DNA of 64,000 nt, from contig CACXVS010000007.1 of assembly GCA_902771155.1 (NCBI GenBank), positions 1-64,000 on the forward strand. Reading direction: 5' to 3'. Under the pieces are notes generated by a model. The model saw only the letters and a list, made by a program, of their open reading frames with translations, did not search any database and was not told where the DNA came from. Shown here piece by piece: positions 44,542 through 52,643 of this stretch. Numbering within the stretch: the first letter of the stretch is position 1; each line of letters opens with the position of its first letter. A program made the translations under genes and the position numbers. Origin of the DNA: an uncultured Prevotellaceae bacterium (GTDB taxonomy: Bacteria > Bacteroidota > Bacteroidia > Bacteroidales > Bacteroidaceae).

Positions 44542-45356
44542 ACTTGGGCATTGAGGGTGTTGAGGGCTTTGAGCTGGGCGATGAAGTTAGCTAGGGCCAA
44601 GGCTGGATCGGGCTCCTTCATGAAGTTCTCTCCGATGAGAAAACCACGGAAACCACAGTCTCTCAGCTGTTTCACGACATTGGGGTCGCTGATGCCACTC
44701 TCGCTCACCTTCACGCCATCGTAAGGCAATCGTGAAAGCAACTGATACGAGTTGTTGACATCGGTCTCAAAGGTACCCAGGTTGCGGTTGTTCACTCCAT
44801 ACATGTCGGGCTCCAGCTCGGCATACTCGGTTTCTTCCTCAGTGTGCATCTCGAGCAGCACCTCGAGACCCAGTTCGTGGGCCTTGGCAATGTAGTCTCG
44901 ACACTGGTCCTTCGAAAGACAGGCTGCAATCAGCAAGATGGCAGAGGCTCCTGTGAGGCGTGCCTGATAGATCTGGTAGTCGTCGATGATGAAGTTCTTG
45001 TACAAGATGGGGATGTTGACTTTCGAGAGTCTGGCGTTCCTGATATCCACGCTGTTACCTCCGAAGAAGTGGGTGTCGGTGAGGATGCTCAGCGCAGCAG
45101 CACCATAGTCCTGATAGTGGCGGGGGATGATGTTGGCCATAGCCTCCCTGTTGATCCACCCCTTGGAAGGCGATTTGCGCTTAAACTCGGCTATGATGCC
45201 AGTGTCGGAGGCTTTGAGCGCAGCCTTCATGGATTCCGTCTGCCCCTTCTTGAGGATTTCCACCCGGCTCTCCAGAATGTTTTGCGAGAGTTCCTTCTTG
45301 TAGCGCTCTATTTCCAGTTTCTTGTAAGCGACGATGTCTTCTAAAATGTCTGCCAT
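44538..45356 (-). CDS. trpC: Indole-3-glycerol phosphate synthase
   Basis: A 272-residue TrpC. Motifs: AEFKRKSPSKGWI with catalytic Lys, ALSILTDTHFFGG, ILYKNFIIDDYQIYQARLTGASAILLIA, VNNRNLGTFETD, SESGISDP and GFLIGENFMK. It forms the pyrrole ring. Normal length. It overlaps trpF by 4 bp. Confidence 0.97.
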   Translation of the reverse strand: MADILEDIVAYKKLEIERYKKELSQNILESRVEILKKGQTESMKAALKASDTGIIAEFKRKSPSKGWINREAMANIIPRHYQDYGAAALSILTDTHFFGGNSVDIRNARLSKVNIPILYKNFIIDDYQIYQARLTGASAILLIAACLSKDQCRDYIAKAHELGLEVLLEMHTEEETEYAELEPDMYGVNNRNLGTFETDVNNSYQLLSRLPYDGVKVSESGISDPNVVKQLRDCGFRGFLIGENFMKEPDPALALANFIAQLKALNTLNAQV

Positions 45357-45362
45357 AACGAT

Positions 45363-46373
45363 TTAACTATTTAGTTCAACGAATTTCTTAAAGGTAGCAA
45401 GGGCCTTGCCGCTGTCGATGCTCTCACGGGCAATCTCGATGCACTCCTCGATGGACTTCTCTCCCTTCTCGAGCACCTGGATGCCAAAGGCCGCATTGGC
45501 CAGCACGATATTCTTCTGAGCGGGCAAGGCTCGATTCTCGAGTACGCTGTCGAAGATCTGAGCAGCCTCTTCCTCGGTAGCGCCACCCACGAGTTCTTCT
45601 GGTTTGGCTACCTCGAAGCCCAGATCCTGGGGCTTGAAGATGCGCTCGTAGTTCTTGGTGGTCACCTTGAAGTCGCCCGTCAGCGATATCTCGTCGTAAC
45701 CATCGATGGAGTTCACGATGCCGTAGTCGATACCGATCTTCTGATACACCTGATGGTAGAGGCGCATCTGGTCGAGGTTGGCCACACCAAGGAGTTGGCA
45801 CTTAGGCTGACTAGGGTTCACCAGCGGACCCAGCAGATTGAAAATCGTGGGGAACTGAAGTGCCTTGCGGATGGGCCCCACGAACTTCATGGCCTTGGCG
45901 AAGAGTTGGGCATGGAGATATACGATACCGGCCTCGTTGAGTGAGCGGTTCAGCTTGTCGATATCATCGGTAAACTTGATGCCGTGGTGCTGAATCACAT
46001 TCGAAGCGCCTGATACAGAGGTGGCTGCGTAGTTGCCGTGCTTGGCTACCTTGTAGCCTGCGCCTGCGATGACGAAGCACGAGGTGGTTGAAATGTTGAA
46101 GGTGTTCTTGCGGTCGCCACCCGTACCCACCACGTCGATATATCGATCGGCGTTGAGGATAGCAGGAACGCCTGTCTCCAGGATGCCGTCACGGAAACCA
46201 AGCAGTTCGTCAACGGTGACGCCACGCATCTGCAGAGCTGTCAGCAACGCCGTAATCTGTTCTGTAGGGAATTCACTTTGAGTGATGCCAATCAGAATAT
46301 TCTTCATCTCTTCACGAGAGAGCTCCTCGTGGTTCAGCATCCTGTTCAGGATGTCTTTCATTGTCTGTGCCAT
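45363..46373 (-). CDS. trpD: Anthranilate phosphoribosyltransferase
   Basis: A 336-residue TrpD. PRPP-binding signatures: VGTGGDRKNTFNISTTSCFVIAGAGYKVAKHGNYAATSVSGASNVI, and later FNLLGPLVNP and EISLTGDFKV. It joins anthranilate to PRPP. It lies 6 bp before trpC. Confidence 0.97.
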   Translation of the reverse strand: MAQTMKDILNRMLNHEELSREEMKNILIGITQSEFPTEQITALLTALQMRGVTVDELLGFRDGILETGVPAILNADRYIDVVGTGGDRKNTFNISTTSCFVIAGAGYKVAKHGNYAATSVSGASNVIQHHGIKFTDDIDKLNRSLNEAGIVYLHAQLFAKAMKFVGPIRKALQFPTIFNLLGPLVNPSQPKCQLLGVANLDQMRLYHQVYQKIGIDYGIVNSIDGYDEISLTGDFKVTTKNYERIFKPQDLGFEVAKPEELVGGATEEEAAQIFDSVLENRALPAQKNIVLANAAFGIQVLEKGEKSIEECIEIARESIDSGKALATFKKFVELNS

Positions 46374-46402
46374 AATTATGTTTAGTGTTTAGTGATGAGT
46401 TT

Positions 46403-47032
46403 TTAGAGATAGAGCCAGTTCTGAATTATCTTGCGTCCGTCGGGGGTAAGCACGCTCTCAGGGTGGAACTGGATGCCTCGAATGTTGAGCGTCTTGTGGC
46501 GCAGGGCCATGATCTGTCCCATCCCCGACGTTCCGTCGCCTACCCGTAGCCCCATCCCCGACGTTCCGTCGCCTACCCGTAGCCCTTCGTCACTTTCTGC
46601 GGTGATTTCGAGGCAATCGGGGAAGTTCTCCCTCGATACCACCCACGAGTGGTAGCGCCCCATGGTGATGCGGCTTGGGAGACCGGAGAAAATCTCGTCG
46701 TTACCAAACTGCGTGCCTTCAGTGGCTACGCCATGAAAGACGTCGGAGAGGTTTTCCAACTTGGCCCCGAACACCTCGCCAATGGCCTGATGACCCAGAC
46801 ATACGCCAAGGATGGGTTTCTTGCCTGCATAGGTCTTGATGACGTCGAGCAGAAGACCTGCCTCAGAGGGGATGCCAGGACCTGGCGAGAGGAGAATCTT
46901 ACTGTACTGCTCCAGGTCGGAAAGCTCGAACTGGTCGTTGCGTAGTACGGTTACCTCTGCGCCCAGCTCCTTAACCAAATGACTCAGATTATATGTAAAC
47001 GAGTCGTAGTTGTCTATGATTACTATCTTCAT
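46403..47032 (-). CDS. trpG: Anthranilate synthase glutaminase subunit, with in-frame tandem insertion
   Basis: A 209-residue class I glutaminase with nucleophile C78 (GVCLGHQ), H190 and E192 (FHPESV), and LSPGPGIPSEAG. It supplies ammonia to TrpE. A surface segment at about residues 150-172 is unusual: GLRVGDGTSGM occurs twice in tandem because of a perfect 33-bp duplication (46518-46585), between the usual ITAESDEG and IMALRHK segments. The catalytic triad is not touched, so activity is probably kept, but the insertion is absent from family members I know. Confidence 0.93.
   Translation of the reverse strand: MKIVIIDNYDSFTYNLSHLVKELGAEVTVLRNDQFELSDLEQYSKILLSPGPGIPSEAGLLLDVIKTYAGKKPILGVCLGHQAIGEVFGAKLENLSDVFHGVATEGTQFGNDEIFSGLPSRITMGRYHSWVVSRENFPDCLEITAESDEGLRVGDGTSGMGLRVGDGTSGMGQIMALRHKTLNIRGIQFHPESVLTPDGRKIIQNWLYL
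46518..46585. repeat. trpG: Perfect 33-bp tandem duplication inside trpG
   Basis: 46518-46550 and 46551-46583 are identical, with two further bases matching. The repeat is in frame (11 codons) and unusually GC-rich, so it keeps trpG open but can expand or contract by slippage. Confidence 0.9.
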
Positions 47033-47036
47033 AACC

Positions 47037-48428
47037 TTACATCTTTTCAGCCATTAATATGGCGCGACGAAGCGCACCCAGTTTGTTGTTCACTTCCTGA
47101 AGCTCGTAGTCCTCGTTGCTCTTGGCCACGATACCACCACCAGCCTGGAACCAGAGTTCACCGTTACGTGAAACGAATGTGCGGATGGTGATGGCCTGGT
47201 TCAACGAACCATTGAGTCCTATATATCCGATGCAACCGCCATAGGCACCACGATTGTGGGGCTCGTACTCGGAGATGAGCTGCATGGCGCGCACCTTCGG
47301 AGCACCACTCAGCGTACCTGCAGGGAAGGTGTCGATAAAAGCCTTGATGGGATCGGCCCCTTCGTCGAGTTCGCCACTTACGCGAGATACCAGATGGATG
47401 ACGTGGGAGTAATATTGCAGGTCTTTGTAGAAATCGACTTTCACACTATGACAATTCCTCGACAGGTCGTTGCGTGCCAGATCCACCAGCATCACGTGTT
47501 CAGCATTCTCCTTGGGATCGTTGCGCAGATACTCGGCTCCCTTGCGATCGGCCTCTGCATCACCCGTTCGCCTGGTGGTACCTGCGATGGGGTCGATATA
47601 AGCCTTTCTTCCCTCGATGCGGCAATGCGTCTCGGGTGAGGAACCAAAGATACGGAATCCTCCGAAATCAAAGTAGAAGAGGTAGGGTGAAGGATTGATC
47701 GAGCGTAGGGCGCGATAGAGCTTGAAGTCGTCGCCCTCGTACTTCTGGATAAACCTGCGACTGAGCACAATCTGGAATACATCGCCTCGCAGACAGTGCT
47801 TGATGCCCTTGCGGATATTCGCCTTGTGTTCTTCGTCGGTAAGGGGCGAAGTGGTCTCTCCCACAGGGTGGAAATCGTAGGCCTTCACGTTGGCCTTGTT
47901 CATCTGCTTGTAGATGGTGTCGAGTTCTTGTTCGTCGCCCAGCGTGACGATGGTCAGCGTGTTGTTGAAGTGGTCGAATACAATCACCACCTTATATAAT
48001 ATATAGAGCATGTCGGGTGCATCGTTGCGCTCCTGGGTCTCATCCTTCACGGCGATATCCTCGAAGTAGCGAACGGCGTTGAACGAGGTATAGCCATAGA
48101 GTCCGCATACCTCAGCATGTTCGCCCTCCACCTTGATGTGGTCGATGAGGGCATGGATGGCTTTGTCAGAGCGATAGGTCTTGTTCACCTCGTGCTTCTC
48201 GATACTGCCATCGGGGAAGGAAACGGTGGCCTCGCCATGTCCGATTGCGACACTGGCGATGGGGTTGATGCCGATGAACGAGCGCGAGTTGTTCGAGTCG
48301 TGATAGTCAGAACTCTCCATCAGTGCACTCTGGGGGTAGATATCTCTCAGTCGCATATACACACCCACTGGGGTGTAGAGGTCTGCGAGGATCGTCTTAC
48401 TACTTGTCGTATATTTAAAAGTTTCCAT
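47037..48428 (-). CDS. trpE: Anthranilate synthase chorismate-binding subunit
   Basis: A 463-residue TrpE with the chorismate-binding core: DVFQIVLSRRFIQKYEGD, NPSPYLFYFDFGGFRIFGSSPETHCRIEG, PIAGTTRRT, EHVMLVDLARNDLSR, THAGTLSGAPKVRAMQLI-type (here FPAGTLSGAPK) and YGGCIGYIGLNGSLNQAITIRTFV. The N-terminal region carries LMESSDYHDSNNSRSFIG, which fits the Trp-feedback element of the family. It overlaps trpB by 14 bp. Confidence 0.97.
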   Translation of the reverse strand: METFKYTTSSKTILADLYTPVGVYMRLRDIYPQSALMESSDYHDSNNSRSFIGINPIASVAIGHGEATVSFPDGSIEKHEVNKTYRSDKAIHALIDHIKVEGEHAEVCGLYGYTSFNAVRYFEDIAVKDETQERNDAPDMLYILYKVVIVFDHFNNTLTIVTLGDEQELDTIYKQMNKANVKAYDFHPVGETTSPLTDEEHKANIRKGIKHCLRGDVFQIVLSRRFIQKYEGDDFKLYRALRSINPSPYLFYFDFGGFRIFGSSPETHCRIEGRKAYIDPIAGTTRRTGDAEADRKGAEYLRNDPKENAEHVMLVDLARNDLSRNCHSVKVDFYKDLQYYSHVIHLVSRVSGELDEGADPIKAFIDTFPAGTLSGAPKVRAMQLISEYEPHNRGAYGGCIGYIGLNGSLNQAITIRTFVSRNGELWFQAGGGIVAKSNEDYELQEVNNKLGALRRAILMAEKM

Positions 48429-49695
48429 ATTCCTTAGCCATTTGTTTGTTCTTCAAATAGGTCTCCACATCCTTGTCGCCACGACCGCTGACGGTGAGTA
48501 CCACCACGTCGTCGGGCTTGAACGAGAGTTTCTTCAGGGCAGCGATAGCGTGGGCACTCTCGATGGCAGGGATGATGCCCTCCATGCGGGTGAGTTCGTA
48601 ACCACCATAGATGGCCTCGTCGTCGTTGATGCTGAGCACCTTCGTACGACCTTTCTTGGCCATATTACAATGCATGGGACCAACGCCTGGGTAGTCGAGA
48701 CCAGCCGAGATGGTGAAGGCCTCCTGTATCTGACCGTCTTCGTCCTGCATCACGAGCATCTTCGCTCCGTGAAGAATGCCCGTCGAACCCTTGTGGATGG
48801 TGGCTGCGGTATAATCAGTTTCCCAACCATGACCTCCTGCTTCGGCCAATACAATCTTCACACGTTCGTCATCCACATAGTGGTAGATGGTGCCGGCAGC
48901 GTTAGAACCTCCACCGATGCAGGCGATAAGATAGTCGGGGTAGTCGCGTCCGATCTTCTCTTTGAGTTGCCATTTGATCTCTTCCGAGATGATGCTCTGC
49001 ATACGTGCCACAAGGTCGGGATAGGGGTGTGGTCCCATGGTAGAGCCCACGATGTAGAAGGTGTCGGCAGGATGGCAGCACCAGTCGCGGATAGCCTCAC
49101 TGCAGGCATCGCTCAGTGTCATGTTCCCCGTACGAACGGGATGCACTTCAGCACCCAACATCTTCATACGCTCTACGTTAGTGTGCTGGCGCTCTACATC
49201 GGTAGCACCCATAAACACCTCGCACTTCATGTTCATCAGTGCACACACCGTAGCAGTAGCAACACCATGCTGTCCGGCTCCCGTCTCAGCGATAATGCGC
49301 GTCTTGCCCATCTTCTTGGCGAGCAGGATCTGTCCAACGGTGTTGTTGATCTTATGGGCACCCGTATGGTTCAGGTCTTCGCGCTTCAGGTAGAGTTGGC
49401 ACCCGTATTGTTCGCTCATGCGTTTGGCATAATAAAGGGGTGACGGACGACCTACATAATCCTTCAGCAGGGCGTGATACTCTGCCTTGAACTCCTCGCT
49501 CTCGATAATCGGCAGATAGGCATCCTGCAGGTCGTGTACGCACTTGTAGAGGATCTCGGGCACATAGGCGCCTCCGAACTCTCCGTAAAAACCTCTTTCG
49601 TCAACGAAATAACTCTCCTTGCTCTCCGTGCGAAGATTCCCACGTTCGTCATAATGACCAAGTTCATTCTGGTTTCTTTTAATCGAATCATTCAT
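48415..49695 (-). CDS. trpB: Tryptophan synthase beta chain
   Basis: A 426-residue TrpB. Pyridoxal-phosphate Lys in KREDLNHTGAHKINNTVGQ, AETGAGQHGVATAT, and the phosphate loop CIGGGSNAAGT. ATG 49695 is chosen because it follows the attenuator; a longer reading to 49719 has a poor context. It is the first structural gene of the operon, an order (trpB first) seen in Bacteroidetes. Confidence 0.97.
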   Translation of the reverse strand: MNDSIKRNQNELGHYDERGNLRTESKESYFVDERGFYGEFGGAYVPEILYKCVHDLQDAYLPIIESEEFKAEYHALLKDYVGRPSPLYYAKRMSEQYGCQLYLKREDLNHTGAHKINNTVGQILLAKKMGKTRIIAETGAGQHGVATATVCALMNMKCEVFMGATDVERQHTNVERMKMLGAEVHPVRTGNMTLSDACSEAIRDWCCHPADTFYIVGSTMGPHPYPDLVARMQSIISEEIKWQLKEKIGRDYPDYLIACIGGGSNAAGTIYHYVDDERVKIVLAEAGGHGWETDYTAATIHKGSTGILHGAKMLVMQDEDGQIQEAFTISAGLDYPGVGPMHCNMAKKGRTKVLSINDDEAIYGGYELTRMEGIIPAIESAHAIAALKKLSFKPDDVVVLTVSGRGDKDVETYLKNKQMAKEYGNF

Positions 49696-49728
49696 ATCTT
49701 TTATTCTTTCAATGTTCAATCTTTAACT

Positions 49729-49758
49729 AAAAAAGACCCGTCGCAGTCGCGACGAGCC
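49729..49758 (-). terminator. Attenuator terminator upstream of trpB
   Basis: On the minus strand a 10-bp stem (complement of 49749-49758 with 49735-49744, two G-U pairs), loop GACT, followed by six T. The eight bases TCGCGACT at its upstream arm and loop (complement of 49745-49752) can instead pair with AGTCGCGA (complement of 49794-49801), which would prevent the terminator. The latter in turn can pair with CTCGAGATT just after the leader's Trp codons (complement of 49807-49815, one mismatch). This is a complete 1:2, 2:3, 3:4 attenuator. Confidence 0.85.
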
Positions 49759-49804
49759 TTTTTATATCTGATGACAACATACGGCCATAAGCCTCGCGAC
49801 TATT

Positions 49805-49849
49805 TTAATCTCGAGAGCGCCACCACCAAATGTTGTTCATATACTTCAT
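49805..49849 (-). CDS. trpL: trp leader peptide MKYMNNIWWWRSRD
   Basis: A 14-codon reading frame between the trp promoter and trpB. It has three consecutive Trp codons (TGG TGG TGG) at positions 8-10 and stops at TAA (49805-49807). A ribosome stalling on these codons when charged tRNA-Trp is scarce would cover the region 1 pairing segment and let the antiterminator form. A second ATG at codon 4 would give a shorter peptide with the same Trp run. Confidence 0.88.
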   Translation of the reverse strand: MKYMNNIWWWRSRD

Positions 49850-49874
49850 GTTCTGTTTTTGTTTGTTTCGGCTG

Positions 49875-49906
49875 CAAAGATATGCATATTTCTTTTTCTG
49901 TGCAAA
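49875..49906 (-). promoter_or_regulatory. Promoter of the trp operon
   Basis: TTTG (complement of 49903-49906), exactly 20 bp, TATCTTTG (complement of 49875-49882). Transcription would start near 49868, giving a leader of about 170 bases with the leader peptide and attenuator. Confidence 0.85.
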
Positions 49907-49945
49907 CTTTTTGGCGATTTTTTTAATAAAACGAAAGAAAAAGTG

Positions 49946-51205
49946 CTATTTTTGTGTCAAATAGGCTCTCACGTCGCTCCAGTGATAGTAGGGCGTAGTG
50001 ACTGGTGTCAGCGCAGGAATGGTGGTCTCGTTCTCGTTGAGCAGGAATTTTACAAGTATGTCGTCAGAGTCTTGCTTGCGGTAGTAGATGATCTGGATAT
50101 TTGCTGCCATCGGGATGATCTTGTCGATGGAGATATGCTTGTAGAGGTTCTGAATATCGGATGTTGCTCCCATAGCTTCTTTCAGACCTAACAGATAGGT
50201 CAGGGGCAATACCGAACTGTCGTGACTGAAGCGAAGTGTTGCTGTGGGCTTGCCTTCCCTGATCACTCTGTCGGCTGTACTCACAATGCTGTCGAGCACC
50301 TCCTTCTGTTGTAGGTAATAGGGTGTCGAGCCTGGCACCAGTCCTGTGTTCAATAGCCACCCGGCATTATATCCCTGCCACATATCGAACAGTTCATCAT
50401 TGGTGAAGACATCTATGAGTGAGATGTTCAGTTCGGGTACGTTCTGTAGGTCTTCGGCCACATTGTAGAGGGCTTCCATCAGCTCGCGTCCGTCAACAAA
50501 TGTTTTTGCCTTCTCTGCATCCTTGAAGAGCGCTATCATCAGTCGTGTGGGGTTGTGAGCACTTTCGAAGAGGTCGGACCCCTCCTTATGGAGCGCTTTG
50601 GCCTGGGGTGTTACTTCAGGTTTGATGCTGAGGTCCTCGACCACGTAACGGAAGTCGCGCTCACTGGCGTTCATCGTGATCTCCAGAGCAGGATTCAACG
50701 ACTGGAGCTCTTGACAGAAGTTGAACATCGAGAGCATGACGCGCCTTGAGGTCGATGATTTGGCATCAATCTTGAGCGGTTGCGAAAGGAGCGTTCTGAA
50801 TCGCTCGTACATACGATGGGCAATCTCGTGATGCTGGCGTGCACCCAGTTTCGACAGGTCTCCGTCTCTGTGCCAGGCATCGGCATAGCCTAAGCGCAAC
50901 TTAGCCAGTACGTCATTACCCAGTGGCGTGAGCAAACCGAACTGCCTGGCGCTGTCGAGTTTGTTGATGGCTGTAGTGTAGTATTGGTTGCTTGACATAT
51001 AGCGCGACCCATGCCGCCCGTAGTGGCTGATGTAGAATGGCTCGTAACCTTCGGGCGCCTTGGTCAGTTTCTGTTGCCTGGGGCCTGGGTAGGCAAAGTA
51101 ATTAGAGCCTGTGCGGTAGATGTCGCTAAGGATTTCCTTCTTCGTGGTCTGGGCTGTAGCGGTGGTCGCAGCCAGCAATGCTATATATATAATAAGGTGT
51201 CTCAT
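49946..51205 (-). CDS. Secreted histidine acid phosphatase (phytase/MINPP-like)
   Basis: A 419-residue protein with a signal peptide (about 1-18). The catalytic motif is HYGRHGSRY (about 61-69), with the distal His-Asp pair in FSHDSSVLPL. It belongs to the histidine-acid-phosphatase superfamily, close to the inositol-polyphosphate phosphatases of Bacteroidetes; periplasmic or surface, hydrolysing phosphate esters. It overlaps the preceding paralogue by 4 bp. Four related genes occur between 49946 and 59765. Confidence 0.88.
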   Translation of the reverse strand: MRHLIIYIALLAATTATAQTTKKEILSDIYRTGSNYFAYPGPRQQKLTKAPEGYEPFYISHYGRHGSRYMSSNQYYTTAINKLDSARQFGLLTPLGNDVLAKLRLGYADAWHRDGDLSKLGARQHHEIAHRMYERFRTLLSQPLKIDAKSSTSRRVMLSMFNFCQELQSLNPALEITMNASERDFRYVVEDLSIKPEVTPQAKALHKEGSDLFESAHNPTRLMIALFKDAEKAKTFVDGRELMEALYNVAEDLQNVPELNISLIDVFTNDELFDMWQGYNAGWLLNTGLVPGSTPYYLQQKEVLDSIVSTADRVIREGKPTATLRFSHDSSVLPLTYLLGLKEAMGATSDIQNLYKHISIDKIIPMAANIQIIYYRKQDSDDILVKFLLNENETTIPALTPVTTPYYHWSDVRAYLTQK

Positions 51206-52494
51206 TTCTTGTAGGTGATATTGGCTTCTTTCAACATGTTGCGGTAGTAGGCACTTACGTCCTTCCAGTGGTAGAATGGGTAGCAGTCTGTAGCGATGGG
51301 AATGGAGGTCTCGTTCTCGTTCATCAGGAACTTCACGAGGATATCGTCTGAATCTTGCTTGCGGAAGAAGATGAGTTGGATATTACCGGCCATAGGGATC
51401 AGACGGAACAAAGCGAAATGATTGTGCAGGTCGTCCATATCGTCGGTGCCTCCTATGGTCTCTTTTACACCAAGTATAAAGGCGAAGGGCAGTACCACAC
51501 TGTCGTGACCGAAGCGCAGACGTACGCCGCTCTTGCCAGAGGCCAGCATCTGGTCGGCCTCGTCGAGGACATTCTTCAGCAGCGGATAGATGGCGTAATA
51601 GCTGTGCTGTGCACCAGGCATCAGTCCTTCCCACAGGCACCAGCTGGCATTATAGGCCCTAAAGCCATCGATGTACTCGTCGTCGGTAAACAGATCCTTG
51701 AAACTAAGTCCCAGTTCAGGCAGACAATCCATATCGGCAGCGATGTTCCAAAGTCCGTCAGTAAACTGATAGTGGTCGATGAACTGTCCGGCTTGCTCTG
51801 TGTCGGTGAATAGCATCTCGAACTGGTGGCGCCCGTTGAGCATCTGGTGACGGAAAGAGTCGAGTTTCTCATAGAGCGCAGCATCGGTCTCCGACTCTGG
51901 AAGATAGATGCTGTCGTTGGGTATGATGTAGTACATATCGTGCTCACTGGCATCCATGGTGATGTCGAGCTTAGGGTTCATCGTTAACAGCTCCTGACAG
52001 AAATTAGCCATCGAGAGCATGCAGCGCCTCACGGTTGAAGAGTTGGCCTTGACACTGATAGGCTGACTCATCAGAGAGGGATAGTTTGTGTAGAGCCGAT
52101 GGGCGATGGCACGATGTTGGCGACCGCCTAATGGTGTCAGGTCTCCTGCACGCTGTCTGGCATCCTCAGCAGCGATGTTCAGTCGTCTCAGCACGTCTTC
52201 GCCATAGGGCGTCAGCAATCCAAGACTCCTGGCTGTGTCCATCTTGGCAATTGTGTACTCGTAGTGCTCGTCGCCCGTCATATATCGGGCACCATGACGC
52301 CCGTAGTGAGTCACATAGAAGGGCTCGTAGCCATCAGGTGCAGGGGTGACATGACCTGAGGGGTTGGGGTAATTACAGTAATTACCGCTAGCCAGGTCCA
52401 AATGAGCAAGCAGCTCGGTTCTCGATGTTTGCGCCATAGTGGCCAGACTGAGTCCTGCCATCAGGCATAGGGTCATTAATTTATGGTTTATCAT
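51202..52494 (-). CDS. Secreted histidine acid phosphatase, paralogue
   Basis: A 430-residue paralogue of the 49946 gene. Signal peptide about 1-21 (SLATMAQ), catalytic HYGRHGARY, distal FGHDSVVLPF. Both His-Asp motifs are intact. Its product begins the leftward pair, coupled to the next gene by a 4-bp ATGA overlap, and its -7 element TATCTTTG may lie at 52500-52507 (minus), giving a near-leaderless transcript. Confidence 0.88.
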   Translation of the reverse strand: MINHKLMTLCLMAGLSLATMAQTSRTELLAHLDLASGNYCNYPNPSGHVTPAPDGYEPFYVTHYGRHGARYMTGDEHYEYTIAKMDTARSLGLLTPYGEDVLRRLNIAAEDARQRAGDLTPLGGRQHRAIAHRLYTNYPSLMSQPISVKANSSTVRRCMLSMANFCQELLTMNPKLDITMDASEHDMYYIIPNDSIYLPESETDAALYEKLDSFRHQMLNGRHQFEMLFTDTEQAGQFIDHYQFTDGLWNIAADMDCLPELGLSFKDLFTDDEYIDGFRAYNASWCLWEGLMPGAQHSYYAIYPLLKNVLDEADQMLASGKSGVRLRFGHDSVVLPFAFILGVKETIGGTDDMDDLHNHFALFRLIPMAGNIQLIFFRKQDSDDILVKFLMNENETSIPIATDCYPFYHWKDVSAYYRNMLKEANITYKK

Positions 52495-52643
52495 AACTGC
52501 AAAGATACGAAGATTTCTGTATAGTTATCCGCTAATTATTAAAAATAATCTTAAATCACGACCGATTTCTTTGTATTTACACCCTTGATTGAAGGTTTTT
52601 TACTAATTTTGGACTTTCAAATAACTATAAGCCAAAGGAAAAT

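Noticed and set aside
48442..49443. 333-codon plus-strand frame opposite trpB
   Set aside because: Antisense shadow of trpB, no independent support.
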